Source: Saccharopolyspora endophytica
Lineage (GTDB): Bacteria; Actinomycetota; Actinomycetes; Mycobacteriales; Pseudonocardiaceae
DNA length: 64,000 bases
Direction: 5' to 3'
Assembly: GCF_018070075.1 (NCBI RefSeq)
Contig: NZ_JAGPXE010000004.1
Coordinates: 582,680 to 646,679, forward strand
Positions within the stretch are counted from its first letter, which is position 1. Each line of letters starts with the position of its first letter. The translations under genes and the position numbers were made by a program. The notes below the pieces were generated by a model. That model saw nothing but the letters and a program-made list of their open reading frames with translations. It had not been told where the DNA came from and searched no databases. This document shows positions 54,440-63,914 of this stretch, one piece after another.

Positions 54440-54801
54440 GGGGTGGTTCGGTCGGGGTTCTATTGCAGGATGGCGTGCTGTCGTAGTTCGTGTTCGAGGT
54501 GGTTGCCTCCCTCTCGTCTGCCGAAGGGCGGGTGGTGAACACGATCCCGTCGTCGGTCAGGACTGCGACTGGGACTCCGTGTACCGCAGTGGTTTCGCGG
54601 AATACCGAGAGCACGATGGGAGTGGTCATCAAGCCAGGTCAGGATATCGGTGTCCCGGCCATCGGCCAGCCGGTGATGGGTGAATTCGGATTGCCAGGTT
54701 TCGTTGGGCTGTGAAACCTCGAACCGGGGGTAGGAGCTCTTGGGCCGCTTGCTCGGTCCGGGGGTCACTGCGGCGTGGGTGAACAGGATCCGCTGGATCA
54801 T
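54440..54801 (-). pseudogene. IS481-type transposase relic
   Basis: The minus strand reads TPGPSKRPKSSYPRFEVSQPNETWQSEFTHHRLADGRD, with ILTWLDDHSHRAL, then in a second frame FRETTAVHGVPVAVLTDDGIVFTTR, then in the first again NHLEHELRQHAI. These are the core DDE integrase-fold blocks of IS481/IS3-like transposases. Both termini are absent and two frameshifts occur, so the element is dead. No terminal inverted repeats were found. Confidence 0.7.
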
Positions 54802-54898
54802 GGCCAGGAGATTCGCACCTGGTGGTGATGGGTCAAGTGTCAGCCGATGGTGTCGGTTCCGGCGTCATGACCGGCCTCGCTCAGTTACCAGCGCTTTT

Positions 54899-55792
54899 TC
54901 AGACGACCACGACTCGGCGTCCTCGCGTGTGGCCGGCTTGGCTGTCGATGTGCGCCGCCGCGGCCTCCGCGAGCGTGTACGTCTTCTCGACCGGGATGTG
55001 GAGCTTGCTCCGCGAGAGGAGGTCGACGGCTTCGGCGAGCGCTTCCGGCACGCTCCCGGCCACGCCGGAGAACCGGGCACCGAGCTCCGGCGCGCCGAGA
55101 TCGGCGATGGAGACCACCTTCCCCGGGTCCCCGGTCAGTTCGATGAGTTCACGGATCACGCCTGAGCCCGCCAGGTCGAGGGCCGCGTCGACCTGTCCGA
55201 GCCCCCGGACTCGCTCGACCCAGCCCTCACAGTAGGTCGTGGGGAGGGCGCCCAGGCCGCGCAGGTAGTCCTGGTTCGGGGCCCCGGCCGTGCCGATCAC
55301 CGTGATGCCGCGCTCACGGGCGATCTGCAGCACCGCCGATCCGACGCCCCCTGACGCACCGCTGACCAGCAGCGTCTGCGCGGGCCGGACGCCGACCTCG
55401 CGGATGACGCGCAGCGCGGTCTCCACCACCGAGGGGTATCCGGCCGCCTCCTCGAAGGTCAGTCCCTCGGGCATCCGGGCCCAGGCCGACAACACGGCGA
55501 ACTCGGCATAGGTGCTCGAGCCTTCGCCGAACACGTGGTCGCCGACCTCGACCCCTTCGACGCCCTCGCCGACCTCGTCCACCACCCCGGCGGCGTCGAG
55601 CCCGATACCGGAGGGCAGTTCGGTCGGGTGCGCGCCGAGGATCTGACCTTCCCGGACTCGCCAGTCGACGGGGTTCACTCCTGCTGCTCGGACGGTGATG
55701 CGTACCTGGCCTGGGCCCGCATGAGGTTCCGCGGCGTCCAGGAGCTGCAGGACTTCGGGGCCGCCGAACTCGGCGAAGATGACCTTCTTCAT
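54899..55792 (-). CDS. NADPH:quinone oxidoreductase-type dehydrogenase
   Basis: 297 residues from ATG 55792. An MDR-family protein without structural zinc: AEFGGPEVLQLLDAAEP, GVNPVDWRVREG, GLDAAGVVDEVGEGV and the nucleotide-binding AxxGxxG form VSGASGGVGSAVLQIA. It probably reduces quinones or enals with NADPH. It is divergent from a TetR regulator gene about 310 bp away, its probable controller. Confidence 0.88.
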   Translation of the reverse strand: MKKVIFAEFGGPEVLQLLDAAEPHAGPGQVRITVRAAGVNPVDWRVREGQILGAHPTELPSGIGLDAAGVVDEVGEGVEGVEVGDHVFGEGSSTYAEFAVLSAWARMPEGLTFEEAAGYPSVVETALRVIREVGVRPAQTLLVSGASGGVGSAVLQIARERGITVIGTAGAPNQDYLRGLGALPTTYCEGWVERVRGLGQVDAALDLAGSGVIRELIELTGDPGKVVSIADLGAPELGARFSGVAGSVPEALAEAVDLLSRSKLHIPVEKTYTLAEAAAAHIDSQAGHTRGRRVVVV

Positions 55793-56049
55793 GCTGTCGT
55801 CCTCAATGCTCACGGTCGGTTGTGGGTGAGCGTGTGTTTGTTGTTTCCCTCGGCTGACTGCCGCGATTGACGGCACGCGGGTGGTTCAGGTGGCGGGTTC
55901 GGTGGTGAGCATCCAGTGGCTGAAGGCGGCGTAGCGTTCGGCGGCGCCGTTGGCGTTTTCGGCTGTGTCGGACTCGTCGGCGTGTTCGACGCGCAGCACT
56001 CCGGCGTCCTCGATGCCGAGAGTGCCGCCCGCAGCGGTCGAATGTAACC

Positions 56050-56060
56050 CTAACAGTTAG
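56050..56060. promoter_or_regulatory. Candidate TetR operator
   Basis: CTAAC-A-GTTAG is a perfect palindrome in an AT-rich stretch (56041-56085) 43 bp upstream of the TetR start and in the gap shared with the oxidoreductase. Position and symmetry suggest a repressor site. Confidence 0.45.
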
Positions 56061-56103
56061 CATTTAATATCAGCTAGGTTTTTGTGCCTGATAGCATCAG
56101 CGG

Positions 56104-56706
56104 ATGACCGCCCCGTCCGGACGCCGTGAGCGCAAGAAGGCCGCGACCCGTCAGAAGATCGCCGACACCGCGATGCGGCTGTTCCTGGATCGCGGGTACG
56201 ACGCGGTGGGCATCCGTGACGTGGCCGCAGAGGCCGACGTCGCCGTAACCACGGTCTTCTCCCACTTCGCCTCGAAAGAGGCCCTGGTGTTCGAGCGCGA
56301 CGAAGACTTCGAGCAAGGCCTCACTCGGGCGGTCACCGGCCGGGCTCCGCACGAGCCGCTCATCCCCGCGCTGCGCCGCGAGATCCACGCGATGGTGCGC
56401 CATTGCACGGCGGACAGCGCCGCCCCGATCTGGCGCATGATCGACGAATCACCTGCCCTACGGCAGTTCGAGGAGTCGATGAGGCTGCGCCATGCGGAGT
56501 CGCTGGCAACGGCCATCGCTGCCGATCTCGACCTGCCACAGACCACCACGGCCTGCCGGACGATCGCGAGGTTCGTGATCGACGCCCATTCACTGGCCCG
56601 TGCGGCGGCCGATCCGGACGCCGCGTTGGACGAGATCTTCCGGATGATCGAGGCGGCCTGGGCCGTCACCCGCCCCTCTCGACCCAGTTCTGCCGAAGCT
56701 CCCTGA
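56104..56706 (+). CDS. TetR-family transcriptional regulator
   Basis: 200 residues. The N-terminal helix-turn-helix is standard: RQKIADTAMRLFLDRGYDAVGIRDVAAEADVAVTTVFSHFASKEAL. The C-terminal ligand domain is unassigned. It is divergently placed relative to the quinone oxidoreductase, so a typical local repressor of a detoxification gene. Confidence 0.9.
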   Translation: MTAPSGRRERKKAATRQKIADTAMRLFLDRGYDAVGIRDVAAEADVAVTTVFSHFASKEALVFERDEDFEQGLTRAVTGRAPHEPLIPALRREIHAMVRHCTADSAAPIWRMIDESPALRQFEESMRLRHAESLATAIAADLDLPQTTTACRTIARFVIDAHSLARAAADPDAALDEIFRMIEAAWAVTRPSRPSSAEAP

Positions 56707-56831
56707 GCCGCAAAGTAGCGGGTACGCGGAGGTAGAGCATCCGTAGTTCGTATCGAACCGGGTCGGCCGGATCTGGTGTTGGCGGATGTGGCGCACGAAC
56801 ATCCCGGTAGCGCGAGAGGATTCCGACCGCG

Positions 56832-57200
56832 TCATCGCAGGCTCGCCTTCTTCCGGGCGGCAGGGTCCCGCTCGGCGTGCCAGGCCGCGAGCGCGTCGGC
56901 GGAGGGCCGGGCGTGGCGCGACAGGGTGCGGATCGAGGTGTGGCCGGATTTGGTCATCAGCATCGGGGTGGGCGTTCCGTCCTCGGCGGCGTGGGTCAGC
57001 GCGGAATGTCGCAGGTCATGCTGCGTCCACCCGTCGGAGGCGTTGCTTGAACAGCTCAGCCGCGCGGCGGTTGGACAACCGCGCTCGGCCGGTGTCCGGG
57101 TCCAGGTCGGCGGCGGCGATCGCGGTCGCCATCGCCTTCGCCCAGCCCGCGGCTGGGCCTATGTTCCGCAACGATGCGGCGAAGCCGGCCATCAAGCCTC
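56832..57200 (-). pseudogene. Tyrosine-recombinase C-terminal relic
   Basis: Minus strand: RLSNRRAAELFKQRLRRVDAA ends at a stop at 57016. In another frame DLRHSALTHAAEDGT, LMTKSGHTSIRTLSRHARPSADAL follows to TGA 56832-56834. LRHS and GHTSIRTLSRHA are the HxxR/GH catalytic block of phage-type integrases; the tyrosine position is not convincing. A frameshift at the join and loss of the N-terminus make it a relic, different from the two at 44-45 kb. Confidence 0.7.
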
Positions 57201-57342
57201 CTCGGCGTCGGTTTCCAAGTCCAGGCGTCGGTCCATGTCCAATCGGAACCTTCGGTGCGGGTTGATGTTTGACCAGAACAGCGGCGTCAGACCACGGCGG
57301 TCGGCGTCGCCCAGTCCGTGACCACCCTGTTCGTGACCGCAT

Positions 57343-57868
57343 CAGTGCGCCCGGGCTCGCCGTGCTCGCTGCCGGATTACAACGACGGCGAGCTCGTCGC
57401 CGCTGTTCTCACGCACAGAGGCCGCCCAGCAGCACAAGCGCGAGGCCGCCGAGCGGTCGACGTCGCTAAACCGGCTCGTCCGGCGCGCTGGTGCACCGGC
57501 ATGCGCGCACGGCCCGCAACCGTGCGCGGCTGCAGGAGCACGCTGCCGTCGGCCACGCCCGCGTCGAGGTCGACTCCGTCGCCGAGGTCCGCGCCGTGCG
57601 CGATGAACGCGATGACCAGGTAGCGAGCCTGAATCTCTGCACGACCACGACCACCGATGGATCAGCGGCGCCGACGCGGACCTTGACCGATGGTCCGGTC
57701 TCCGTAGCGACTCGCTGAACCACTGCTGAATCCGGTGAACGGTACGGCGGAAATCACCGAGGACGGCCGCTCGGTTGAAGATTGGGCACGTAGCAACCCG
57801 AGGCCTGGTCTTGGCTGCGATCACCGTCCGGCATGATGTTGGGCTGACGTCACGATGGGGGAGGACGC
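57343..57868. other. Gene-free stretch with a possible coiled-coil relic
   Basis: No intact gene. Across a frame change near 57520 the plus strand reads EAAQQHKREAAERSTSLNRLVRR and then RLQEHAAVGHARVEVDSVAEVRAVRDERDDQ, both helical and charged, which may be a remnant of a coiled-coil protein from a mobile element. The promoter of the 57869 gene must lie at its right end. Confidence 0.3.
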
Positions 57869-58441
57869 ATGCGGTCGCGCCCAAAGCTCAAACCGGTTGG
57901 AAAGACTGTACTCACAGGCACCGTTGCCATCGCGACCGGAACGGCCGCGGTCGCCGCGGTTCAGTTGCTCTCCGGTGAAGGCGATTGGGATCTCGTGTTT
58001 GCGCTGCTCGGCATCCTCGTGCCGCTTGCGGCCGGGTCGTACGAGTTCTGGATCCGCCCATCGCGGCCTGAGCTCGATCAGCCTGTGTATGACCGGATCC
58101 GGGCCAGCCGAGACGAGTTCGCACAGGTTTCCGAACAACTGCACGACCTGGTCCAGCGATCCCAACATCTCGTGCGTGAGCTCGACGATGAACTGGCCGA
58201 ACGGGATCGCCAGATCGCCGAGCGTGATAGCGAGCTCAAACGGTTGGAAGCCGCTCAACGACTGGAACCGGAGCAGCTCGTGCTGCTGCGACACCTACTC
58301 GACAACAGCCAGCAAGAAGCGGCACAGCGAAGCCGTGGCCGCGATATTCGTTTCCTGGTCTACGGAGCGGTGACCGGGGCACTGCTGGGCATCCCGGGCA
58401 ACTGGATCGCCAGCTGGGTGCAGCCCTTGTTGTTCGGCTGA
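57869..58441 (+). CDS. Unknown membrane protein with central coiled coil
   Basis: 190 residues: one or two N-terminal hydrophobic segments (TVAIATGTAAVAAVQLL, VFALLGILVPLAAGSYEF), a long charged helix (~85-145, LHDLVQRSQHLVRELDDELAERDRQIAERD), and a C-terminal hydrophobic hairpin (FLVYGAVTGALLGIPGNW). ATG 57869 follows GGGGGAGG. I recognise no family. Coding character is good and there are no defects. Confidence 0.6.
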   Translation: MRSRPKLKPVGKTVLTGTVAIATGTAAVAAVQLLSGEGDWDLVFALLGILVPLAAGSYEFWIRPSRPELDQPVYDRIRASRDEFAQVSEQLHDLVQRSQHLVRELDDELAERDRQIAERDSELKRLEAAQRLEPEQLVLLRHLLDNSQQEAAQRSRGRDIRFLVYGAVTGALLGIPGNWIASWVQPLLFG

Positions 58442-58564
58442 GCCCGTTGAGCAGCTCGGTGGCGTGGGCGTGCCGGAGCGCGCCAAGACCCGCACCGAGC
58501 ATGTGCGGCTGGCCGTGGAGTATCTGGGCTGGCGGCCAGCTGGGCCGCTGGAGTTCACAGTCGG

Positions 58565-58828
58565 TTGGGCCCCTGGTGGCTGTCGCCATCTACGAAACGC
58601 CGCTCGAAACCCCACTGCTGGAGCTGGTCATGCACGTATGCCGCATCCAGGGGTCCGCTGTGCTACACGAGCTCGGATTTCGAAGCGGTCATCGCCTTGA
58701 TGGCCGGGGGCAAGTACGACACCACGGGCTGGGTGGAGTCGATCGCGATCGGCGACGTCGTCGCGGAAGGTTTCGAATCGCTCCACCGGGGCGAGAAGAT
58801 GAAAGTGCTCGTCGATCCGACCCGGTGA
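58565..58828 (+). pseudogene. Relic of the C-terminus of a zinc-type alcohol dehydrogenase
   Basis: VAIYETPLETPLLELVMHVCRIQGS (one frame, 58570-58650) and SSDFEAVIALMAGGKYDTTGWVESIAIGDVVAEGFESLHRGEKMKVLVDP (next frame, to TGA 58828; only key parts quoted as one family block) are consecutive in butanediol/sorbitol-dehydrogenase-like enzymes. A frameshift near 58655 separates them and the first two thirds of the gene are absent. Confidence 0.65.
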
Positions 58829-58994
58829 CCGTCGGGACAGCGTTCCACGGCTGGGAGCGTGACGCTCGACGCCAGCCGGGCCCGATGTGGATGCGTAGCA
58901 GTCGAGCGGCTGCTCGGCCGGGGCGGCACTTCCTGCGCGGGTGAGTCGTTGGTGCACCAGAAAGCCGGATCGACGAGCATCGGAGGAGTCCGTC

Positions 58995-59270
58995 ATGAGC
59001 CTCATCGGCACCGTGCTGGGGTACGTCGTGACGGCGTACCTGCTGCTGCTCATCGCTCGAATGGTGCTGGATTGGGCTCGGGCAGCGACCGAGGGGCCGC
59101 CCTGGGTGAGGCGCGCTCGTGCGCTGACCCACGCCGGGACCGAGCCGGTGATCGCGCCGGTGCGGCGGGTCTTGCGGCCGGTGCGCGTCGGCGAGATCTC
59201 GCTCGACCTGGCCTTCACCGCTGTGTTCGTGGTCGTGCTGATCCTGCGTTCGGTGGCCTTCAGCCTGTAG
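58995..59270 (+). CDS. YggT-family membrane protein
   Basis: 91 residues from ATG 58995 (GGAGGAG six bases upstream). Two transmembrane helices with the YggT pattern: LGYVVTAYLLLLIARMVLDW, then THAGTEPVIAPVRRVLRPVRVGEISLDLAFTAVF. In actinobacteria such proteins usually neighbour the division gene sepF; here it stands alone, convergent with the glycosylase gene. Function is not established. Confidence 0.88.
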   Translation: MSLIGTVLGYVVTAYLLLLIARMVLDWARAATEGPPWVRRARALTHAGTEPVIAPVRRVLRPVRVGEISLDLAFTAVFVVVLILRSVAFSL

Positions 59271-59307
59271 CGGTGTTCAAGGCCTTGCTCGCTCGTCCTG
59301 GCGGAGG

Positions 59308-60096
59308 TCAGGACGGCTGGCAGCGGGGGCACCAGACGGTGCTGCGCCCTGCGATCTTGCTCCGGCTCAGAGGTGTCGAACACCGCGGGCACCGGGCGTC
59401 GTGCTCGTCCCGGTGTCCGGTCAGCCAGGACGGGCGGTCGGGAACGTGCCCGACGCGGGACGAGCTGCGCAGCACCGAGCCCAGTCGGGCGTGCAGTCTC
59501 GCCCAGTGCGCCGTCTCCAGGTCGGTGGTGCTCAGCGTCGGCGCCAGCCGCGAGCGCCACAGGATCTCGTCCACGCACAGGTTGCCCAGGCCCGCGACGA
59601 CGGTCTGGTCCATCAGCGCGGGTTTGATCCGGCGTGCCGTGCGGGTCAGCCTCGCGCGCAGGTCGCGGCGACTCACACCGGCGGCGTCGGGACCCAGGTC
59701 CCCGAGCAGTTCTTCGACCTCGGAGCGCTCGGTCGCCAACCGCAGTCCGGTGAGCTTGCGCATGTCCCGGTAGCGCAACGCACCGTCGCGGAACTCGAAG
59801 ACGACGCGATCGTGCCGGTGATCGGCTTGCTCGCCCGGGGTCCACACGAAGGCGCCGGTCATGCCGAAATGCGCCAGCAGCTGCGGAAAACCGGACCGGT
59901 TGCGGGTCGGAACGCGAAGCCACTTGCCGCACCTGCTCGGCTCCGAGAGCACCCGGCCCTGGAGAGCACGTGCGAACTCCTCCGGCGAGGTGTGCACGAC
60001 GCCTGCGTCGAGCACGCGCACCGCCGCGACTTTCGAGCCCACGACGTGGTCGGCGACCACGCGGCGAAATCCTTCTAGGTCGGGCAGCTCCGGCAT
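59308..60096 (-). CDS. Fpg/Nei-family DNA glycosylase
   Basis: 262 residues from ATG 60096. The start is fixed by the catalytic N-terminus: mature Pro1-Glu2 in PELPDLEGF. The H2TH region (MDQTVVAGLGNLCVDEILWRSRLAP) and a four-cysteine zinc finger (CPRCSTPL...WCPRC) close the protein. It removes oxidised bases and nicks the strand. It lies 9 bp downstream of the DUF6292 gene. Confidence 0.93.
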   Translation of the reverse strand: MPELPDLEGFRRVVADHVVGSKVAAVRVLDAGVVHTSPEEFARALQGRVLSEPSRCGKWLRVPTRNRSGFPQLLAHFGMTGAFVWTPGEQADHRHDRVVFEFRDGALRYRDMRKLTGLRLATERSEVEELLGDLGPDAAGVSRRDLRARLTRTARRIKPALMDQTVVAGLGNLCVDEILWRSRLAPTLSTTDLETAHWARLHARLGSVLRSSSRVGHVPDRPSWLTGHRDEHDARCPRCSTPLSRSKIAGRSTVWCPRCQPS

Positions 60097-60105
60097 GGGC
60101 CTCAC

Positions 60106-60564
60106 CTACGGGTGGTCGTCGCCCGGGGTGTGCGGATCGGTTCCCTGCCCGAAGGTCGCCAAGCGCTCGACCAAGGCGTCGTCATCGGGGTCCAGGGGCA
60201 TCGGCTGCTCGACGTGCCCGGTGCGGTCTCCGGTCGCGAGCACGCCCAACCATCCCGCCGCCTCGTCCGGATCGGGGAGCAGCGAAGCCGCATCGGCCTC
60301 CTGCCCGACGCGGTAGTAGCGGCGGCCATCCTCGTTGAAGCTCCAGCCGAGGTACGGCGTCCACTCCACGGGTATCTCCGGCGCGCCGCTGACCACGATC
60401 TCGACGGTCATCCGCTGCCGGTTCAGGCGGGCCGTGTCCAGTTCGATCTCCATCGCCCGGGCGGCCGTGCGCACGGCGTCCAGGTAACCGGCCATGGCAT
60501 CCACGGTGCCGAGCCGCCCCTCGGTGCGGTCGCGCACGTGCCTGTCCAACGGGTCGCCGTTCAT
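60106..60564 (-). CDS. DUF6292-family protein
   Basis: 152 residues from ATG 60564 (a start at 60603 is less likely). It reads DAMAGYLDAVRTAARAMEIELD, TVEIVVSGAPEIPVEWTPYLGWSFNEDGRRYYRVG, and an acidic C-terminus, a pattern of DUF6292 proteins, which are largely confined to Pseudonocardiaceae. No function is known. It is the upstream partner of the DNA glycosylase gene. Confidence 0.7.
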   Translation of the reverse strand: MNGDPLDRHVRDRTEGRLGTVDAMAGYLDAVRTAARAMEIELDTARLNRQRMTVEIVVSGAPEIPVEWTPYLGWSFNEDGRRYYRVGQEADAASLLPDPDEAAGWLGVLATGDRTGHVEQPMPLDPDDDALVERLATFGQGTDPHTPGDDHP

Positions 60565-60709
60565 CGTCGCGCTCCACCAACCTTCGCAGGCGGGGATCAG
60601 CACCCGCCCGACTCACCTCGGTGTTCCCGCCACCCGCTGGTCGCAAAACCCGACCAACCTGAGGCTTCGCCGGCATGGGCGCTCTGCTGCTTCTGCCGGG
60701 CGATCGAGT

Positions 60710-61160
60710 TCACGAGATCGGCTGGGACCGCCGCTTGTGGTCGTCGTCCTGGATGTCGGTGCTGGTCAACCGGGCGCGGATCTGCAGGCCCTGTTCCCGG
60801 GCGGTTCCGGTGGTGTCGAACGGTGTTGCCATGACCAGCGCTGCGGCTCCTTGTGTCCAGGCCTGGCCGTCCGAGCGGTCCACTTCGACGGGGGATGTGG
60901 TTGCGGAGGGCGGGCAGGTGGGCGCGCAGTGCGGGCTCGAAGCCCGGGCGCCAGTGCTGCCAGCCAGTGATTCCCTCGCCGTAGATCGCCACCGTTTCGG
61001 GGTCGACGATGTTGACCAGGCCGGCAACCGATCGTCCGAGGACCCCTCCAGCGTTGCGGAGGATCGCTCGTGCTGCTCGATCTCCCCGGTCCGCGGCGGT
61101 GTGGAGATCGGAGATGGTCTCGTCGGCGGTCAGAACACCCTGGTGGCGTGCTGCGGAGAC
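60710..61160 (-). pseudogene. ROK-family protein, C-terminal relic
   Basis: GVLTADETISDLHTAADRGDRAARAIL, GRSVAGLVNIVDPETVAIYGEGI and LRAHLPALRNHIP are the C-terminal third of ROK repressors/kinases. After IP the frame shifts by one and continues VEVDRSDGQAWTQGAAALVM to a stop at 60710. The N-terminal HTH and kinase loop are missing. Its 5' end abuts the DUF1684 relic. Confidence 0.7.
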
Positions 61161-61179
61161 GAGCGCGCTCCTGCTCCGC

Positions 61180-61423
61180 TGTTGACCAGCTCGAAGCGCT
61201 GCACCCCGGTGATCGGCTCGCCCTGGTAGGACAGTTCGGCGCCCTGCGGGTCGACGTAGGCGGCCTCGGCGTCCTGCCACCACACGCCTGGCGCTGCCGG
61301 GTAGGTGGCGGGTACATCGGTCAGCCAGTCCAGGGAGACCAGCGCCAGCCAGCCGTACGGGTCGGCGAGGCCGCGTTCGCGGTTGGTGCGCCAGTCCTGC
61401 CACTGCTGGATGAACGTAGTCAT
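61180..61423 (-). pseudogene. DUF1684 protein, N-terminal relic
   Basis: From ATG 61423 the frame reads QWQDWRTNRERGLADPYGWLALVSLDWL and YPAAPGVWWQDAEAAYVDPQGAELSYQGEPITG, the start of DUF1684-type proteins (about 250 residues when whole). After ~75 residues it runs into sequence belonging to a ROK gene and stops at 61130. The rest of the gene is gone. Confidence 0.65.
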
Positions 61424-61578
61424 GAACCCTCGCTCCGGGTGGACTGCGCGAGAGGCGCTGTTGGCGTTTCCTGCTGCTGTCAGTGGCGTCCACGAGCCGG
61501 ACGGCCGCGTGAGTGGCCGCGGCGTGAGCGGCGACGCCACGCGACGCGGATCGGCTCCGCATTCGGCAACGCGTTTGA

Positions 61579-61839
61579 CTATTCCTTGCCGAGTTGCAGC
61601 CCGCCCTCGTAGGTCGCGACGCTCTGGATCGTGTAGCCGCTGGCCTCGGCTGCCGTGCTGCGCAGCCGTTTCGCGGACTCGGCGCTGGCACCGCGAACGA
61701 TCGGATGCAGCAGCGCGGCGGCCGCGTCGCCCCGGGAGTGCGGCAGGCTGTCGGCGCTTCGTTGATCTTTGTGGCGATTTGCCCAGATGGTTATGGGAAC
61801 GAGCCCGTTCGGCCGAAGATCTCGCTCCATACTGCTCAT
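61579..61839 (-). CDS. Small hypothetical protein (86 aa)
   Basis: 86 residues with a helical centre (GDAAAALLHPIVRGASAESAKRLRSTAAEASGY) and a C-terminus TIQSVATYEGGLQLGKE. No domain is recognised and the start could be further in. It is divergent, nearly back to back, with the 61841 gene. Coding character is moderate. Confidence 0.4.
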   Translation of the reverse strand: MSSMERDLRPNGLVPITIWANRHKDQRSADSLPHSRGDAAAALLHPIVRGASAESAKRLRSTAAEASGYTIQSVATYEGGLQLGKE

Positions 61840-61840
61840 C

Positions 61841-62080
61841 GTGATCGACCAGTTGCAGCACGTGCACGCGGAAACACGAGCCCTCCTCGACTCCCTCCAG
61901 CGGCGTGTAGATCGCCTCGACGTCGGCCCAGAGTGGAACAGCTCCTTGCGGCGACTTGTCCGCGAACTGGGCGACCAACTCGAACACGCCGTGAACCAAG
62001 CGCACGAGCGCGCGGATCAGGCGAAAAGGCGCGACGAGAACATGGTGCGCTTCAAAGCAAGACCACCTCGGCTTCGATAG
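61841..62080 (+). CDS. Small charged helical protein (79 aa)
   Basis: From GTG 61841: VIDQLQHVHAETRALLDSLQRRVDRLD, then LRRLVRELGDQLEHAVNQAHERADQAKRR, two heptad-like helices, and a basic tail. No family is recognised; coiled-coil pairing is likely. Starts further upstream exist but overlap the divergent gene. Confidence 0.4.
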   Translation: MIDQLQHVHAETRALLDSLQRRVDRLDVGPEWNSSLRRLVRELGDQLEHAVNQAHERADQAKRRDENMVRFKARPPRLR

Positions 62081-62406
62081 ACCCCCGAAGACCGAAGCGC
62101 CGCGTCGCGCTGAGGTGCAGGCGCGCGCAGCCCGGCGGGTCCCTTTCCCCGCAGGCGAACTTCTGACAAGGCGCCCTGGAACGTGGCTCCACTTCGCCGC
62201 GGTTCGAATTGAAGGCGTACCTGCCATCGACGGCAGTGGCGATTCCCTCGAGCAGCGGTCCCTGCTCGGCTTTTGCGAGCAGCTCGGCTGTTGATGACCA
62301 GGTTTCTTGATGGGCAGTGACAACGCGGGCTGAGTCGGGGAGAAGCCGGTATGCCGTGCCCGTTACGGTCAGGCACGCCAGAGTCCCCGAGGTCGAGGAG
62401 CGATCA
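62081..62406. other. Gap before the tautomerase gene
   Basis: 326 bases without a convincing gene. A minus-strand frame through it stays open (LLAKAEQGPLLEGIATAVDG) but has no start signal or recognisable domain. Confidence 0.3.
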
Positions 62407-62646
62407 ATGCCGCACGTGAACATCAAGCACTTCCCGAAAGAGGCCACCGACGAGCAGAAGCGGAAGCTTGCGGAGTCGATCACGCTGGCCCTGATCGAGC
62501 ACCTCGGCACCCGGGACGGGGCCGTGTCGGTCACGCTGGAGCCGGTGGAGAAGGAGGTCTGGAACGAGATCGTCGTGGAACCCGAGATCAACGGCCGTCC
62601 CGAGCTCCTGATCAAGCGCCCCGACTATCTGCGGGGCCAGGGCTGA
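62407..62646 (+). CDS. 4-oxalocrotonate tautomerase-family enzyme (PptA-like)
   Basis: 79 residues. The start is fixed by the catalytic Pro1 exposed after Met removal: MPHVNIKHFPKEATDEQKRKLAESI. The length and the VSVTLEPVEKEVWNEIV strand fit PptA/4-OT tautomerases, small cytoplasmic oligomers that use Pro1 as base. A GAGGAG-type ribosome site lies upstream. Confidence 0.85.
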   Translation: MPHVNIKHFPKEATDEQKRKLAESITLALIEHLGTRDGAVSVTLEPVEKEVWNEIVVEPEINGRPELLIKRPDYLRGQG

Positions 62647-63777
62647 GACCCTCGAGGAGCAGGTGCACGTAGGTGTCGGCGACCTCGTCGGCGGTGCCCC
62701 GGATCCAGTTGCTGACGCCGTTGAGCGTTCTCGGGCCCCCAGGTTTCGGAGAGGCTCGCGCCGGAACGGCCGCGGACGTCGATCGGCCAGAGGAACCGGT
62801 GGGTGTGGAAACCGGACGCCGGGACGATGATGTCGACGTCGATCTCGGTGCCGTCGCTGCCGCGCAGGCCGTCGGGGGTGATCTCGGTGACGCCCTCGGT
62901 GATGAGGTCGACGTGATCGCGGCGCAGGGCTCGGTACCAGCAGGTGTCCAGCAGCATCCGCTTGCTGAAGGGCGGGTAGTCCGGCAGCGCCTTGGCGATG
63001 AGATCGGGGTGGCCTTTGAGTTCGGACTCGATGTAGCGGGTGAACACGCGCCGGTGCCCGTCGTTGGCCGCGTTGACCCAGCGTTCCGGGTGCTCCCACT
63101 CCGGGTCGATCTGCAGCGTCGGGTGGACCCGGTCGTTGAAGTTCCAGGCGAGCGAGCCCGGTACCAGACCCGGTAGAACCGTACGCGCGCCATCAGGCTG
63201 GACGGCTTCGTCGACCTCGCTGAAGTAGACATCAGCGGGTGACCGCGCGCAGGTCGTAGGTGTTGGGGACGTCGCGCAGGTACTGCTCGGCCTCGTCGAG
63301 CTTGCCGAAGTGCGTGCTCCAGTCGCGCAGCGCGAACGAGCACGAGTAGAGGTGGCTGGGGGTGTCCGCCCCGGCCCCGCGGTAGGTGTTCTCGTACCAG
63401 CTGCCGCCGACGTCCTGGTTCTTCTCCAGTACGACGTGTTCGATCCCGGCCTCGGCGAGCTTGATCGCGGCGAGCATCCCGGACACCCCGGCGCCGATGG
63501 TGACGTCGATGTCGGTCGGTGGCGCCGCTTTCGGGGGGATGGGGGAGAAGCCCATGCCCTCGGCGAGCATGTCGGCGTACTCGGCCGAGGTGGGCTCGCC
63601 GTTGGCTAGTTCGAGGAGTACGCGCAGGTATTCCCCTGCCGGAGCGGGGACCAGGAGGGGAGTGTTTCGGCACCGGCCTCCAGTTGCTTGTCTGCATGTT
63701 CGGTGATCCGCTCGGCCATCAAATGAAGGTGAGGAGCATATGGCGCGCAAGCTGAGCAGTGGGTCCACTATTCGCAA
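62640..63777 (-). pseudogene. Baeyer-Villiger-type flavin monooxygenase, broken
   Basis: The N-terminal part (63777 to 63232) has the FAD loop TIGAGVSGMLAAIKLAEAG, EKNQDVGGSWYENTYRGAGADTPSHLYS, all typical of BVMOs, and stops at LRAVTR. Then, in another frame, LQIDPEWEHPERWVNAANDGHRRVFTRYI, SKRMLLDTCWYRALRRDHVDLI and IIVPASGFHTHRFLWPIDV continue to about 62745, where the frame shifts again. Part of the middle (including the NADPH loop) and the C-terminus are missing. Confidence 0.75.
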
Positions 63778-63914
63778 ATGGGGCTGTGTACGTCTTGCTC
63801 CTCCTGTTTGTCGGTTCTTGGATTGGTCAGTTCTTCACCTCCATGGCCGAGTTTGCTGATACCCGGCCCAGCAGGGCCTGTCTGATTTTTCGTGGGTGAG
63901 GCGGTGGTCGGTTT

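Noticed and set aside
55886..56040. Minus-strand open stretch ending AERYAAFSHWMLTTEPAT
   Set aside because: No start codon or recognisable domain; possibly the tail of a lost gene but too short to support.
58442..58560. Minus-strand ALRHAHATELLNGL resembling an integrase HxxR block
   Set aside because: Only about a dozen residues fit, with no neighbouring integrase motif; chance cannot be excluded.
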